NCBI RefSeq assembly: GCF_900101895.1
Contig: NZ_FMVF01000007.1
Coordinates: 1-46,758 of the forward strand
Length of the DNA: 46,758 nucleotides
Source of the DNA: Flavobacterium caeni
GTDB lineage: Bacteria; Bacteroidota; Bacteroidia; Flavobacteriales; Flavobacteriaceae
Reading direction: 5' to 3'
Part shown: positions 24,612 to 32,834 of the stretch, piece by piece
How positions within the stretch are numbered: the first letter of the stretch is position 1
How the letters are laid out: each line of letters begins with the position of its first letter
Notes under the pieces: model-generated
Told to the model about the DNA's origin: nothing
The model's database searches: none
The model's input: only the letters and a program-made list of their open reading frames with translations
Made by a program: the position numbers and the translations under genes

Positions 24612-25187
24612 ATGAAAAAAACAATCTTAATCCTGCTGCTCGGCATCGGCCTGTCGGCCAACGCCCAGAAAAGCAATACCCAAGCCTACGATCTGATCCT
24701 CAAACTGATCCCCGACGCGGGCAAAACCACATCATGGCAATCTGCAAAAGACGCGACCAAAGGATTGGTCACCTGGACAAAAGCGACGCCGAGCAAAGAA
24801 ATAATAGAATACAACATCATCGGACAAGCGATGCTGGGTTACGATTCCCAACAAATAAAATGCGATGGAAAACCATGTGAAACTAGTGTGACACTGTCAG
24901 GCCCGACCACCAAGACCTACAATTTGATTGTATTGGAGTTGCCTCCCGATGGGCTTCCCGCCATCCAGCTCGAAAAGTTGTTTGGGAAAAAGCAATTTAC
25001 CGCCAAAATAGTCAAGAAAGAAATAGATGAGGGTCTGGGTGGTGTAATCTACTATGAGGTGCAGTTTCCCGGGAAGCCGTTGGTTTGGATACAGACGTCT
25101 ACTTTTCCTGCGTACCGTGAAGAGCAATCGAACGACTTTTCAATTACAGTATTCCTATCGAAAAAAGACATGCTTTCCCGTATGTAA
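24612..25187 (+). CDS. Secreted protein of unknown family (paralog A)
   Basis: A 191-residue exported protein with signal peptide ending SANAQ (about 19). The mature part has a Cys pair (KCDGKPC) and a C-terminal block YYEVQFPGKPLVWIQT that matches YELKFPGKVPVWMKI in the protein at 27242. That and the shared order YDLxxxLIP...C-C...FPGKxxVW identify the two as paralogs. The signal-peptide DNA is nearly identical (one mismatch in about 39 bases) while the mature parts have diverged strongly. The family is not recognised. The two paralogs flank the SUMF1/GDGW pair. Confidence 0.72.
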   Translation: MKKTILILLLGIGLSANAQKSNTQAYDLILKLIPDAGKTTSWQSAKDATKGLVTWTKATPSKEIIEYNIIGQAMLGYDSQQIKCDGKPCETSVTLSGPTTKTYNLIVLELPPDGLPAIQLEKLFGKKQFTAKIVKKEIDEGLGGVIYYEVQFPGKPLVWIQTSTFPAYREEQSNDFSITVFLSKKDMLSRM

Positions 25188-25251
25188 TTGCACTTACTCA
25201 ACCTGTTTTTAGGACGAGACAAACTAATCAAGTTTAACTAACAGAATAAGA

Positions 25252-26700
25252 ATGATGAAAACAATTAAATTATTTGCGATGTGGACGCTCTTCGGGTCGT
25301 TAACCATCGGACATGCGAACAACATTGCCATTACCGGTATTTCGTCCGGAACACAAAATACCGCAAACCATACGTTGCCGGTCAACCTGAGCATCAGCTG
25401 GGAAAACAGTTGGCGCACTTTGACCAATGAAAGAAATTACGACGGCGCATGGATCATTATCAAATACAAAAAGGGCGGGTCAGATATTTGGCGGCATTGT
25501 ACCCTGAAAACTTCAGGATTTACAGCAGCGGCCGGAAGCGAAATAAAAGTTGCGCCCAACCCCACAGACAATACACGCGGAAAAGGGGCATTTCTTTATC
25601 GCGCGGAAAACAATACCGGCATCGGCAACGTGGCGTTCAATAACAACCAATTCATTTGGGATTACGGGATAGATGGCGTGGCCGATAGCGACACGGTAGA
25701 ACTCAAGGCTTTTGCGCTGGAAATGGTCTACATCCCGGCGGGGGAGTATTGGTTGGGCAGCGGGGGGCAAGAATCCAAATGTTTCACGGGCGTGGGGTCG
25801 ACCAACGGCGCGTATCTTGTAACCGGTGACCATCCGATAGTAATTGGAAATGCTGATGGGAATCTCAATCTCAACGGCGGCGGAACGGGAACATCAATTC
25901 CGGATACTTTTCCCAACGGATTCAATGCTTTCTGGATCATGAAATACGAATGTAGCCAGCAACAATATGCCGATTTCTTAAACAACATTGAAGCCACTCA
26001 AGCCGCAAACATGAATGCATCGACAAGTGCTAATTTTGCAGGAACGTCTCATCCTAACTTCCAGCCGATGGTTCCCGACCGCGCCAACAACAATCTCAAT
26101 TATGGGGAATTTGCCTCGTTTGCAGATTGGTCTTGCCTTCGGCCGATGTCCGAGATGGAGTTCGAAAAAGCATGCCGGGGCGTCATCGAGCCATTTCCCA
26201 ATGAATTTGCATGGGGTACAACAGCGTATACACAACTGACAGCCATAAACAATATAGGACAACCCATTGAATCGGTTGCGACAGAAGGTGCCAATTGCCA
26301 CATCAAAAGCACCAACGGTAATTTTCCTTTGTCGCTTCCAACGCGTGTCGGTATTTTTGCAAGACCATCAGGTTCCACCAGAGCGTTGAGCGGTGCCACC
26401 TACTACGGCGTGATGAATATGTCTGACAATCTTTTGGAGTTTACGGTATTTGCTGGAACCCCGGAGGGACGTGTCATTACAGATACAGTGCATGGAGACG
26501 GCGCACTAACTGCTAGCGGCAATACAGACATTTCTGCCTGGATAAGTCCCGAGGCACTCGGCGTGCGCGGCGCGCGCTTCAACGGTGGGGCAGGAGAACT
26601 AGAGAGAGGTAGGATTTCCGATAGATATTATGCCAATACCCCTACAATAGGCAGTGGTCATGTGTCGAGAGGTATCCGTTTGGTAAGGACTGCGCCATGA
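25252..26700 (+). CDS. Secreted SUMF1 (formylglycine-generating-enzyme fold) protein with novel N-domain
   Basis: A 482-residue exported protein (signal peptide about 1-22). Residues 25-150 form an N-terminal domain with a VNLSISWENSWR...YDGAWIIIKYK pattern and an AFLYR...WDYGIDGVADSD block. Residues 155-480 are a SUMF1/FGE-sulfatase fold (EMVYIPAGEYWLGSGG, AFWIMKYECSQQQYADFLN, LRPMSEMEFEKACRG, GVMNMSDNLLEFT, GVRGARFNGG, RGIRLVRTAP). The Cys pair used by formylglycine-generating enzyme is absent from the C-terminal block, so a binding rather than catalytic role is likely. Its stop overlaps a possible ATG of the next gene. An alternative start one codon downstream (25255) is equally good. Confidence 0.8.
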   Translation: MMKTIKLFAMWTLFGSLTIGHANNIAITGISSGTQNTANHTLPVNLSISWENSWRTLTNERNYDGAWIIIKYKKGGSDIWRHCTLKTSGFTAAAGSEIKVAPNPTDNTRGKGAFLYRAENNTGIGNVAFNNNQFIWDYGIDGVADSDTVELKAFALEMVYIPAGEYWLGSGGQESKCFTGVGSTNGAYLVTGDHPIVIGNADGNLNLNGGGTGTSIPDTFPNGFNAFWIMKYECSQQQYADFLNNIEATQAANMNASTSANFAGTSHPNFQPMVPDRANNNLNYGEFASFADWSCLRPMSEMEFEKACRGVIEPFPNEFAWGTTAYTQLTAINNIGQPIESVATEGANCHIKSTNGNFPLSLPTRVGIFARPSGSTRALSGATYYGVMNMSDNLLEFTVFAGTPEGRVITDTVHGDGALTASGNTDISAWISPEALGVRGARFNGGAGELERGRISDRYYANTPTIGSGHVSRGIRLVRTAP

Positions 26701-26717
26701 TTTCAAAACTAGTAGAT

Positions 26718-27239
26718 ATGAGAGCAATTATTTTTGCAATAGTGTCGCTTCTTTCTGTTGGAACGTATGCGCAAAACGCACCAAACAACGCTATTTTCGA
26801 CGGCGGAATTGGCGACGGCTGGTCAACAGCGATGTATTCGCAAACCGCCAACAACATTTTTACCGGAGGCCAAGGCGATGGTTGGGCGGCGGCACTTTAT
26901 GCACAGCCCGGAAATAATATATACAATGGCGGTGTAGGTGACGGCTGGGCTTCGTCAGAGGTTTGGTCAATCGAATTGCTTAAAAAGGAAGCATTCGATT
27001 TTGGATCGGCGTTCAAGGTATATCCCAATCCGAGCCAAAGGATGCTATACGTAGAATTAGGACAACCTTATGACTCAACAACGATAAACATTATCAACGC
27101 AAATGGGCAACGGGTTTGGTCTAAGAATTACGGCCCTTCACAAATACTGGAAGTCGATTTCGAAAGTCCGGCAGGTGTTTATTTTATGCAAATCAACGCA
27201 GGTCAAAAAAGAGCATCTGTCAAACTAATCAAACAATAG
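26718..27239 (+). CDS. T9SS cargo protein with three GGxGDGW repeats
   Basis: The start is placed at MRAIIFAIV (26718), which gives a direct signal peptide ending TYAQN and the ATGAGA opening of its neighbours. An ATG at 26697 overlapping the SUMF1 stop (ATGA) would add seven residues. The protein has 173 residues. After the signal come three repeats of about 24 residues: NAIFDGGIGDGWSTAMY, NNIFTGGQGDGWAAALY and NNIYNGGVGDGWASSEV. A type A T9SS sorting domain follows (FKVYPNPSQRMLYVEL to VKLIKQ). The protein is little more than the repeats plus a sorting signal. I associate such repeats with neighbours of SUMF1-fold proteins; the role is unknown. Confidence 0.8.
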   Translation: MRAIIFAIVSLLSVGTYAQNAPNNAIFDGGIGDGWSTAMYSQTANNIFTGGQGDGWAAALYAQPGNNIYNGGVGDGWASSEVWSIELLKKEAFDFGSAFKVYPNPSQRMLYVELGQPYDSTTINIINANGQRVWSKNYGPSQILEVDFESPAGVYFMQINAGQKRASVKLIKQ

Positions 27240-27241
27240 TC

Positions 27242-27811
27242 ATGAAAAAATTAACTTTAATCCTGCTGCTCGGCATCGGCCTATCGGCCAACGCCCAAGC
27301 CCCCAAAATTGAGCTCTACGATCTTATGTCAAGCCTGATTCCCGCCCAAGGTCAAACCGCTTGGGCACAAACTGGGCAACTGAACCCGAAGCTCAAATTT
27401 TCGAAAAAGAAAATCGATTCCTTCACCAAAAAGCACACACAGTCTGCGGCTGCGGTTGTCGCGGTCCAGGGGGAAACCATCGACTGCGGCGGAAAGAAGA
27501 CCTGTACTTGGGATGTAGAGCTAAGCGGCAATGCAAAGTCGGTCAACCAGTTTGTAATCAGTTCGGGGTTGAGCAACGATTTGATGGATATGGACGAATC
27601 AACCGATTATACCAACCCGAAGTTTTTGTTCAAAGGCAAAAAAGTCGAATCGAAAGTCTTTAAGGACTGCGAAGACGGAAATGTGTTTTATGAACTGAAA
27701 TTTCCGGGAAAGGTTCCGGTTTGGATGAAGATTTATACCGAGGGCGGCGCGCACGGCGTGTCTTTGTGGATTGAATGTTACCTTGATAAAAAGGACATCC
27801 AATGTTTCTAG
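27242..27811 (+). CDS. Secreted protein of unknown family (paralog B)
   Basis: A 189-residue exported protein, paralogous to the gene at 24612 (see there). The signal peptide is LILLLGIGLSANAQ. The mature part has a Cys pair (DCGGKKTC, about residues 80-87), further cysteines (FKDCEDG, WIECYL) and the shared FPGKVPVW motif. It starts 2 bp after the GDGW protein, with a junction that repeats 27 bases of the 23394 junction. No known domain. It ends the exported gene run; no clear terminator is seen. Confidence 0.72.
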   Translation: MKKLTLILLLGIGLSANAQAPKIELYDLMSSLIPAQGQTAWAQTGQLNPKLKFSKKKIDSFTKKHTQSAAAVVAVQGETIDCGGKKTCTWDVELSGNAKSVNQFVISSGLSNDLMDMDESTDYTNPKFLFKGKKVESKVFKDCEDGNVFYELKFPGKVPVWMKIYTEGGAHGVSLWIECYLDKKDIQCF

Positions 27812-27937
27812 ATCGACTTTTGTCGGGCATTTAATCAGTCAGGCGCCACGTCTACTCAAAACAGCCCCCGTATGGTTGGAAATAAACAGACATTTGAATC
27901 AAATAAAAAAGCATTATCAACTTTAAACCATATTCTT

Positions 27938-28492
27938 ATGTCATTTTCAACCCAACCCAAAAAAGGCAACATGTTCACCACTTCATTTTTTACTGGAACC
28001 GTGGCCCAAGCCTCCAAAAATATGGAAACCAAAGTGCACGGCGGTGGCGGTGGCGGATTCACCTACAAAGGAACCGGTGCCAGTTCGAACGTCAAGATTA
28101 CATCGACCACGGTGGTGCACGACGAACTGTTTTTGATTGCCGAAGACGGATCGGAACGCGCCTTTCAACTCCAGGACATCAACATCGCCTGTCGTGAAGG
28201 CAACCGCGTGACGGTGGTCACCGCGCAAAACGGATCCAAGACACAGTATGTGGGCGTAATTAACCACAGCACCGGCAATGCACATTACAACGACAAAGTA
28301 CTGATCAAGTTTTTTGTCAGCACCGTGACGCTGGTTTTGTGTTTCGCTGTACTTTTTGGCGGATTGATTCTCATCATGACCATCATCGCGCCTATCGCGG
28401 CCGGGGTTTTCATTTACTGGATCAACAAAGGCATTAAAGAAGAAATGCGACAGTACAAAGATGCGGTACGGCAAAAGCTGACGGCGGCGTAA
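27938..28492 (+). CDS. Membrane protein with conserved VHDELFLI/FQLQD domain
   Basis: The start is set at MSFSTQPKKG (27938); an upstream in-frame ATG (27872) would add a poorly structured 22 residues. The protein has 184 residues. A Gly-rich linker (KVHGGGGGGF) leads to a soluble block STTVVHDELFLIAEDGSE...FQLQDINIACREGNRVTVV and then NHSTGNAHYNDK. Two hydrophobic helices follow (about 128-170), and the tail is basic and cytosolic. I recall this soluble block from hypothetical proteins of gammaproteobacteria, so transfer is possible; I cannot confirm it here. No signal peptide is present. Function unknown. Confidence 0.65.
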   Translation: MSFSTQPKKGNMFTTSFFTGTVAQASKNMETKVHGGGGGGFTYKGTGASSNVKITSTTVVHDELFLIAEDGSERAFQLQDINIACREGNRVTVVTAQNGSKTQYVGVINHSTGNAHYNDKVLIKFFVSTVTLVLCFAVLFGGLILIMTIIAPIAAGVFIYWINKGIKEEMRQYKDAVRQKLTAA

Positions 28493-28652
28493 AGGCTCCG
28501 ACCGAAAAGAAGAACACCGATTTTTGCTTGGACATTTTAACAGGTCATCGCCCTACAAGATACCATTCCATTTTCTTTGCTCGGCGTGCGCTTGTTCCGA
28601 TCGTTGGCGAAAAATCAAAAAGGGCATACAAACAATTTTAATCAAGAAAATT

Positions 28653-29198
28653 ATGAGAAATATACTATTCGCAGTGCTTGTGGGTGCTTTGTTTTCGTGC
28701 AGCAGCGACAACGACAACATGCAAATTCCCATCGTGCAACCGCCCGACCAGGAAAACTATTTTGTCAAGTTTAAGTTGAACGGCGAGCCGATCGAGTTGT
28801 CGGACATCACCTACGCCAGCATGGACATGGCGTTTACCGAAGGTACGCAAACGTGCTATTTTGGCGGCGGATTCTACGACCCGTCGCAAGTAGAAAGCAT
28901 GTCGTTCCGAACATACACCTATGGCGCGGTAGCTACAGGCGTGGAATACAACAGCGACCATATCTTTGCGCCGACGACACTGCCCGAAACCTATGGCGTG
29001 TACAAAAACGCCGATGGAAAAACCTTTACCAGCGCGGCCAATTCGTTGTCGATTTATCCGTTCAGGCTCACTTTGACCTCGCGTACCGATACCGAAATCC
29101 AAGGAACGTTTGAAGGCACCTACAAATCGACCTCGGATTCCGAAACCATCGAAATCACCGAAGGTAGTTTCAAGATCGATACCACGTCTTGGCCTTAA
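28653..29198 (+). CDS. Lipoprotein of unknown function
   Basis: The start is set at MRNILFAVL (28653), since it gives a lipobox (ALFSC, Cys about 17); the longer frame has a Cys-rich, unlikely extension. The protein has 181 residues. After an Asp/Asn-rich surface-export-like stretch (SSDNDN), the body is mostly beta (NYFVKFKLNGEPIELSDI, TCYFGGGFYDPSQVESMSFRTY, IQGTFEGTYKSTSDSETIEITEGSFKI). The last block resembles small Bacteroidota lipoproteins in which a sandwich domain ends with a G.F...... ITEG.F strand. The stop codon overlaps that of the convergent gene within TTAA. Confidence 0.7.
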   Translation: MRNILFAVLVGALFSCSSDNDNMQIPIVQPPDQENYFVKFKLNGEPIELSDITYASMDMAFTEGTQTCYFGGGFYDPSQVESMSFRTYTYGAVATGVEYNSDHIFAPTTLPETYGVYKNADGKTFTSAANSLSIYPFRLTLTSRTDTEIQGTFEGTYKSTSDSETIEITEGSFKIDTTSWP

Positions 29199-30334
29199 CC
29201 CACATCGTATTTCATCTTCCGCAAAATCCGCATCGCTTCCTTAAACGCGACATAAGCTTTCGGGAACGGTTTGAGCAGCAATTTGGCGTCGATGAGTTTT
29301 TGCTTGGCTTCGTCAAAACCGTTGAGGTAACAAATCATGAACGTCGACGGCAGGTTGTACAAATCGCGCAACTCGCGCTCCGAGAGGTCAAACCCTTTCT
29401 GGAGTTTGTCGATCAGGGCCTGGTTCGAGTTGTAAATGTGAAACAGCATCTTGCGGCTGTATTCGGGCGGCTCGAACAACATCTGCCGGTCAATTTTGTA
29501 ATACCCGTTGTCAAAAAACCGGATGGTTTGCTTTTCTAAAGGATAATAGCTCGTCTGGTCGTTCAAACCCAACGGCACATATTCGATGATTGTAAACGTG
29601 TCGTCGTTGTACTCGATTGTCACATCGTCCTGCGCCGAGTAAAACAGCTTGATCTGCTCGTTGATCAGCGCAATATCGACACGTGACAAAAACGTCTGCT
29701 CGCGCACCTTGCGCTTGGTTCCGGCCCAGCAAATCACGAACAATTCCTTGAACACCTTGTATTTGGGCGAAATGTCCTTGTGTTTGACATTCATGAAGTC
29801 GATCACACCGTCGAGCGTATAGGCAATCGAATTGCGCGAATTGTTCTCGATCCCGATCACCGTTTCGGTGTTCTGGTAATTTTTCTCGAACGGCCCGTCC
29901 AGCGGCATCGAATTGCTGCCCACGCGCACAAAAACCGTATCGGGCATAATGTTGTAGATGCCTTTCTTGAAAAACGACACCTTGTTTTTGGGCCGAATCG
30001 TCACCAGCCCCACCACGCGGTCCTTGGGCAAATTTGGGAACGGCACGTTCTCGTACTGAATTTTAGGGGGATTCTCCAAAAAGGCATTCACGAGGTTCTG
30101 GATGCGGCTGTCGTCAAAAAAATCGTCGCCCACAATCTCGTTGTCCTGGTCCTCGACGCCCACCACGATGTACGAATTGTTCGTCGGATTCGAATTCGAC
30201 AACGCGCAAATGTGCTTCAGGAATTTTGCCTTGCCTTCCTTGGTGTGCAGGTTCAACTGCCGCTTCTTGTCATAAAAACTGCTCTCGTCGTTGTGCGCGA
30301 GCAGGTTTTTGATAAGGAGGCGTTTGTTGATCAC
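29195..30334 (-). CDS. AlbA_2/Schlafen-type ATP-binding domain protein
   Basis: A 379-residue cytosolic protein. The N-terminal 140 residues (ESSFYDKKRQLNLHTKEGKAKFLKHICALSNSNP, SYIVVGVEDQDNEIVG) match the AlbA_2/divergent AAA_4 (Schlafen-like) domain found in many bacterial ATP-binding and nucleic-acid-related proteins. The rest is alpha/beta with no motif I know. Its stop overlaps the convergent lipoprotein stop. The gene sits next to a four-helix-bundle protein on the same strand. Function unproven; nucleic-acid processing is a family-level guess. Confidence 0.75.
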   Translation of the reverse strand: MINKRLLIKNLLAHNDESSFYDKKRQLNLHTKEGKAKFLKHICALSNSNPTNNSYIVVGVEDQDNEIVGDDFFDDSRIQNLVNAFLENPPKIQYENVPFPNLPKDRVVGLVTIRPKNKVSFFKKGIYNIMPDTVFVRVGSNSMPLDGPFEKNYQNTETVIGIENNSRNSIAYTLDGVIDFMNVKHKDISPKYKVFKELFVICWAGTKRKVREQTFLSRVDIALINEQIKLFYSAQDDVTIEYNDDTFTIIEYVPLGLNDQTSYYPLEKQTIRFFDNGYYKIDRQMLFEPPEYSRKMLFHIYNSNQALIDKLQKGFDLSERELRDLYNLPSTFMICYLNGFDEAKQKLIDAKLLLKPFPKAYVAFKEAMRILRKMKYDVG

Positions 30335-30357
30335 CGATTATTCTTGATTTTTTATTG

Positions 30358-30753
30358 TTATTTTTTATTGTCGAATTTAGGACCGAGACGTTTGGAGGAT
30401 TTTAGATAATTGATGAATCGGGAAATTTGTTCATTGATGTTTTGAGCCGATTGGTTCAAACTGGCGAATTTTGTTTCGTCGATGTGCCGGCGGTCGAAAG
30501 CACGCCTCAGCTGCGACCGATATTCACAGCAAGATCCGCGCGAGTAACTCAAGAAAGCAATGAATTCCTTGTTTCCGCCGCGGCCAAAACCTTCGGCGAT
30601 GTTATCCATAATCGAGCCAGAGGATCCATTCATCTGGTCCTTTAACCTAAAATCCTTAGACAACGGAGACAAAGTCATAATTTCCCAAGTTTCCTCGCAC
30701 AAACGGTGTGCTAATTTGTAAATCTCTAATTCTTCGAATGATTGATATTGCAT
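30358..30753 (-). CDS. Four-helix-bundle protein (23S rRNA intervening-sequence protein family)
   Basis: A 131-residue protein with the family pattern: FEELEIYKLAHRLCEETWEIM, then LKDQMNGSSGSIMDNIAEGFGRGGNKEFIAFLSYSRGSCCEYRSQL, then two more helices. This is the S23/IVP-like family, common as free-standing genes in Bacteroidota. No rRNA gene is near, so the name does not reflect a role in an intervening sequence here. It may act in diversity-generating or other RNA systems, but none is visible. Monocistronic or with the ATP-binding gene (gap 23 bp). Confidence 0.88.
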   Translation of the reverse strand: MQYQSFEELEIYKLAHRLCEETWEIMTLSPLSKDFRLKDQMNGSSGSIMDNIAEGFGRGGNKEFIAFLSYSRGSCCEYRSQLRRAFDRRHIDETKFASLNQSAQNINEQISRFINYLKSSKRLGPKFDNKK

Positions 30754-30801
30754 GGCGTGTAAAATTTTGAATGGCTAATAAATAATAAAAATAAAAAATA
30801 A

Positions 30802-31545
30802 TCAATCTTTTTTAACGATAGTAGCCGTAGCCTGCGCCGTCGGCGTCACCACCAAATCACCAATGTTCACATGGTACGGACGCGTCACGACAAACGCAAT
30901 GATATCCGCAATATCTTCGGGTTTCAAGGGTGTAAAAGACTGGTACACTTTTGCCGCGCGCTCCACATCGCCCTTAAATCGCACTTCGCTGAATTCGGTT
31001 TCCACCATGCCCGGATGTATCGCACCCACGCGAATCCCGTGCTGTACCAGATCGATCCGCATCGCCTTGTTCAACGCGTCCACCGCATGTTTGGTCGCGC
31101 AATACACGTTCCCGTTCGGGTACACCTCCTTGCCCGCAATCGAACCCAGGTTGATGATGTGCCCGCTGTTGCGCGCCACCATCCCCGGAATCACCGCACG
31201 CGACACATACAACAGCCCTTTGACGTTGATGTCCATCATCGCATCCCAGTCGTCCAGATCGCCCGTTTGTATTGGGTCGAGCCCGTGCGCATTGCCCGCG
31301 TTGTTGATCAAAATATCGATACTGGAAAAATCGGCAGGCAAACCCGCGATCGCATCGGCCACGGCCTGTTTGTCCCGCACGTCAAAAAGCAAGGCATGCG
31401 TCGGTGTGGCCAATTCGTTTTGCAGTTCCGTCAAACGGTCTTGGCGGCGTCCGCACAAAATCAGTTTATAACCCAATTTGGCGAAGGCGCGCGCCGTTTC
31501 CCTTCCAATGCCGCTGGTTGCCCCGGTGATTAATGCTGTTTTCAA
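30802..31545 (-). CDS. Short-chain dehydrogenase/reductase, YdfG-like
   Basis: A 247-residue cytosolic NADP-type SDR. The dinucleotide motif TGATSGIG spans residues 7-14; CGRRQ after the second strand favours NADPH. NNAG is at 81-84. The catalytic triad is Ser135, Tyr148, Lys152. The segments GHIINLGSIAGKEVYPNGNVY and VETEFSEVRFKGD closely follow E. coli YdfG, which reduces 3-hydroxy acids and malonic semialdehyde. The exact substrate here is not known. AT-rich TAATAAATAAT-type repeats flank both ends of the gene. Confidence 0.88.
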   Translation of the reverse strand: MKTALITGATSGIGRETARAFAKLGYKLILCGRRQDRLTELQNELATPTHALLFDVRDKQAVADAIAGLPADFSSIDILINNAGNAHGLDPIQTGDLDDWDAMMDINVKGLLYVSRAVIPGMVARNSGHIINLGSIAGKEVYPNGNVYCATKHAVDALNKAMRIDLVQHGIRVGAIHPGMVETEFSEVRFKGDVERAAKVYQSFTPLKPEDIADIIAFVVTRPYHVNIGDLVVTPTAQATATIVKKD

Positions 31546-31577
31546 TTATTATTTATTATTTATTGTTCTTATTTATT

Positions 31578-31711
31578 GGGGCGTTGCGCTGGCTGGGAAG
31601 TCTGTCTACATTTGAAATTTATTCAAGCCAGCGCCGGGCTATTCGCTGCAATCTTTTTCAATTCCGCTACGCTCCATCAAAAAAGGATTTTCGCTGCTAT
31701 CCCTAACGCAG
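31578..31711 (+). repeat. Structured dispersed intergenic element, copy 2
   Basis: The outer arms GCGCTGGCT (31586-31594) and AGCCAGCGC (31626-31634) pair perfectly. Next is CGGGCTATTCGCTGCAATC (from 31635), then AATCTTTTT pairing with AAAAAGGATT around 31650-31689. It ends TCGCTGCTATCCCTAACGC. Core words and order match the copies at about 8943 and 45562. No gene lies within. Confidence 0.75.
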
Positions 31712-31740
31712 CATCTCGAAACGACAACGATTTATTTTTA

Positions 31741-32604
31741 TCACGGCACTTTCTTCCCCATGCTCTCGGTCCAAATCGCAAACCAATCTTCCAGGTCGAG
31801 TTTGATGTCGTCGAGTTTTTTGAGGTATTGTATGCGCGCCACGTTCACCGTTCCCGCCACCGGAATGACACCTGCCGGATGCTGCAAGATCCACGCGAGC
31901 AAAATCAAATCAGATCCGACGCCGTATTTCTGGACCAAGTCGGCCAGCAGTTTCTTGAGCCGACGCGTTTGTTCGGTATCCTCGCGAAAAATGGTGCCTA
32001 GCGGGTTCCACGCCATCGGACGGATGTTGTGCGTTTGCATGTGATCAAGGCTGCCGTCGACCATGGGCGCAAAATGTGTGGCCGAAAACTGGATCTGGTT
32101 GTAGTCTACCTGCGTGAACTTGCGGATCAAATCGGTTTGTGAAGGCGTAAAATTCGACAACCCAAAACTTTTGATCTTGCCTTCGGTCTTGAGCTTGGTC
32201 ACGGCCACGGCGATTTCCTCGGGAATCATGAGCGGGCTCGGGCGGTGCAACAAAAGCACATCGAGGTAGTCGGTTTGTAGGTTTTTTAGCGATTGTTCGA
32301 CGCTCCAAACAATGTAATCCTTCGAATAATCGTAGTGTTTGAGCGCAATGTCGCGCGCGCCGCCGGGGTTTTTGATGCCACATTTCGAGATGAGCTGGAT
32401 TTTCTCGCGACCGATGTGGCTTTGCGCAAAAGCACGCCCAAACTCGGCTTCGGTGGTGTACCCGCCGTAAATGTCGGCATGGTCGAAAGTAGTAATTTGG
32501 TTCTCGACGCAAACGTGTATGAGTTGCGCCATTTCGGGAGTGCTCAGTTTTTTGTCCCAGAGCCCCCAATTCATGGTGCCCGCGACGATTTTGGATAAAG
32601 ACAT
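31741..32604 (-). CDS. Aldo/keto reductase, YdhF-like
   Basis: A 287-residue cytosolic NADPH-dependent oxidoreductase. The aldo/keto reductase tetrad is in place: Asp41 and Tyr46 (FDHADIYGG), Lys74 (ISKCG) and His119 (LLLHRPSP). Later blocks GLSNFTPSQ, NQIQFSA and AWNPLGTIF, plus a C-terminal VIPVAGTVNVARI nucleotide-binding segment, are typical. The overall pattern is nearest E. coli YdhF. It lies on the same strand as the YdfG-like reductase, separated from it by the intergenic element. Substrate unknown. Confidence 0.9.
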   Translation of the reverse strand: MSLSKIVAGTMNWGLWDKKLSTPEMAQLIHVCVENQITTFDHADIYGGYTTEAEFGRAFAQSHIGREKIQLISKCGIKNPGGARDIALKHYDYSKDYIVWSVEQSLKNLQTDYLDVLLLHRPSPLMIPEEIAVAVTKLKTEGKIKSFGLSNFTPSQTDLIRKFTQVDYNQIQFSATHFAPMVDGSLDHMQTHNIRPMAWNPLGTIFREDTEQTRRLKKLLADLVQKYGVGSDLILLAWILQHPAGVIPVAGTVNVARIQYLKKLDDIKLDLEDWFAIWTESMGKKVP

Positions 32605-32834
32605 CTTGTTGGCTTTTAGTGTGGTATAAAGTTACGGGCAAAAAACCAAAACGACAATTTAAAAAAAGCGCATTTTTGGCCGCCGCGAATCGGTCTTAAA
32701 AATATAAAAACGAAATCACAAATCATCCTTAAAACCAAAGGCTTCACGGATATTTTAACCATTTTTTAACATCTGATTTTTAAAAAAAAATTCAATTTGC
32801 ACCCTCGAAAATAACCAGCAAACAAAAGCACACC

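Noticed and set aside
25252..26700. Diversity-generating retroelement target (SUMF1-fold variable protein)
   Set aside because: SUMF1 folds are common in such targets and a four-helix-bundle protein is in the window, but there is no reverse transcriptase and no template repeat of the 3' end of this gene.
25252..26700. Active formylglycine-generating enzyme
   Set aside because: The C-terminal block has no Cys in the catalytic positions and no sulfatase gene is near.
30358..30753. rRNA intervening sequence suggested by the four-helix-bundle protein
   Set aside because: No rRNA sequence flanks it; free-standing copies of this family are common.
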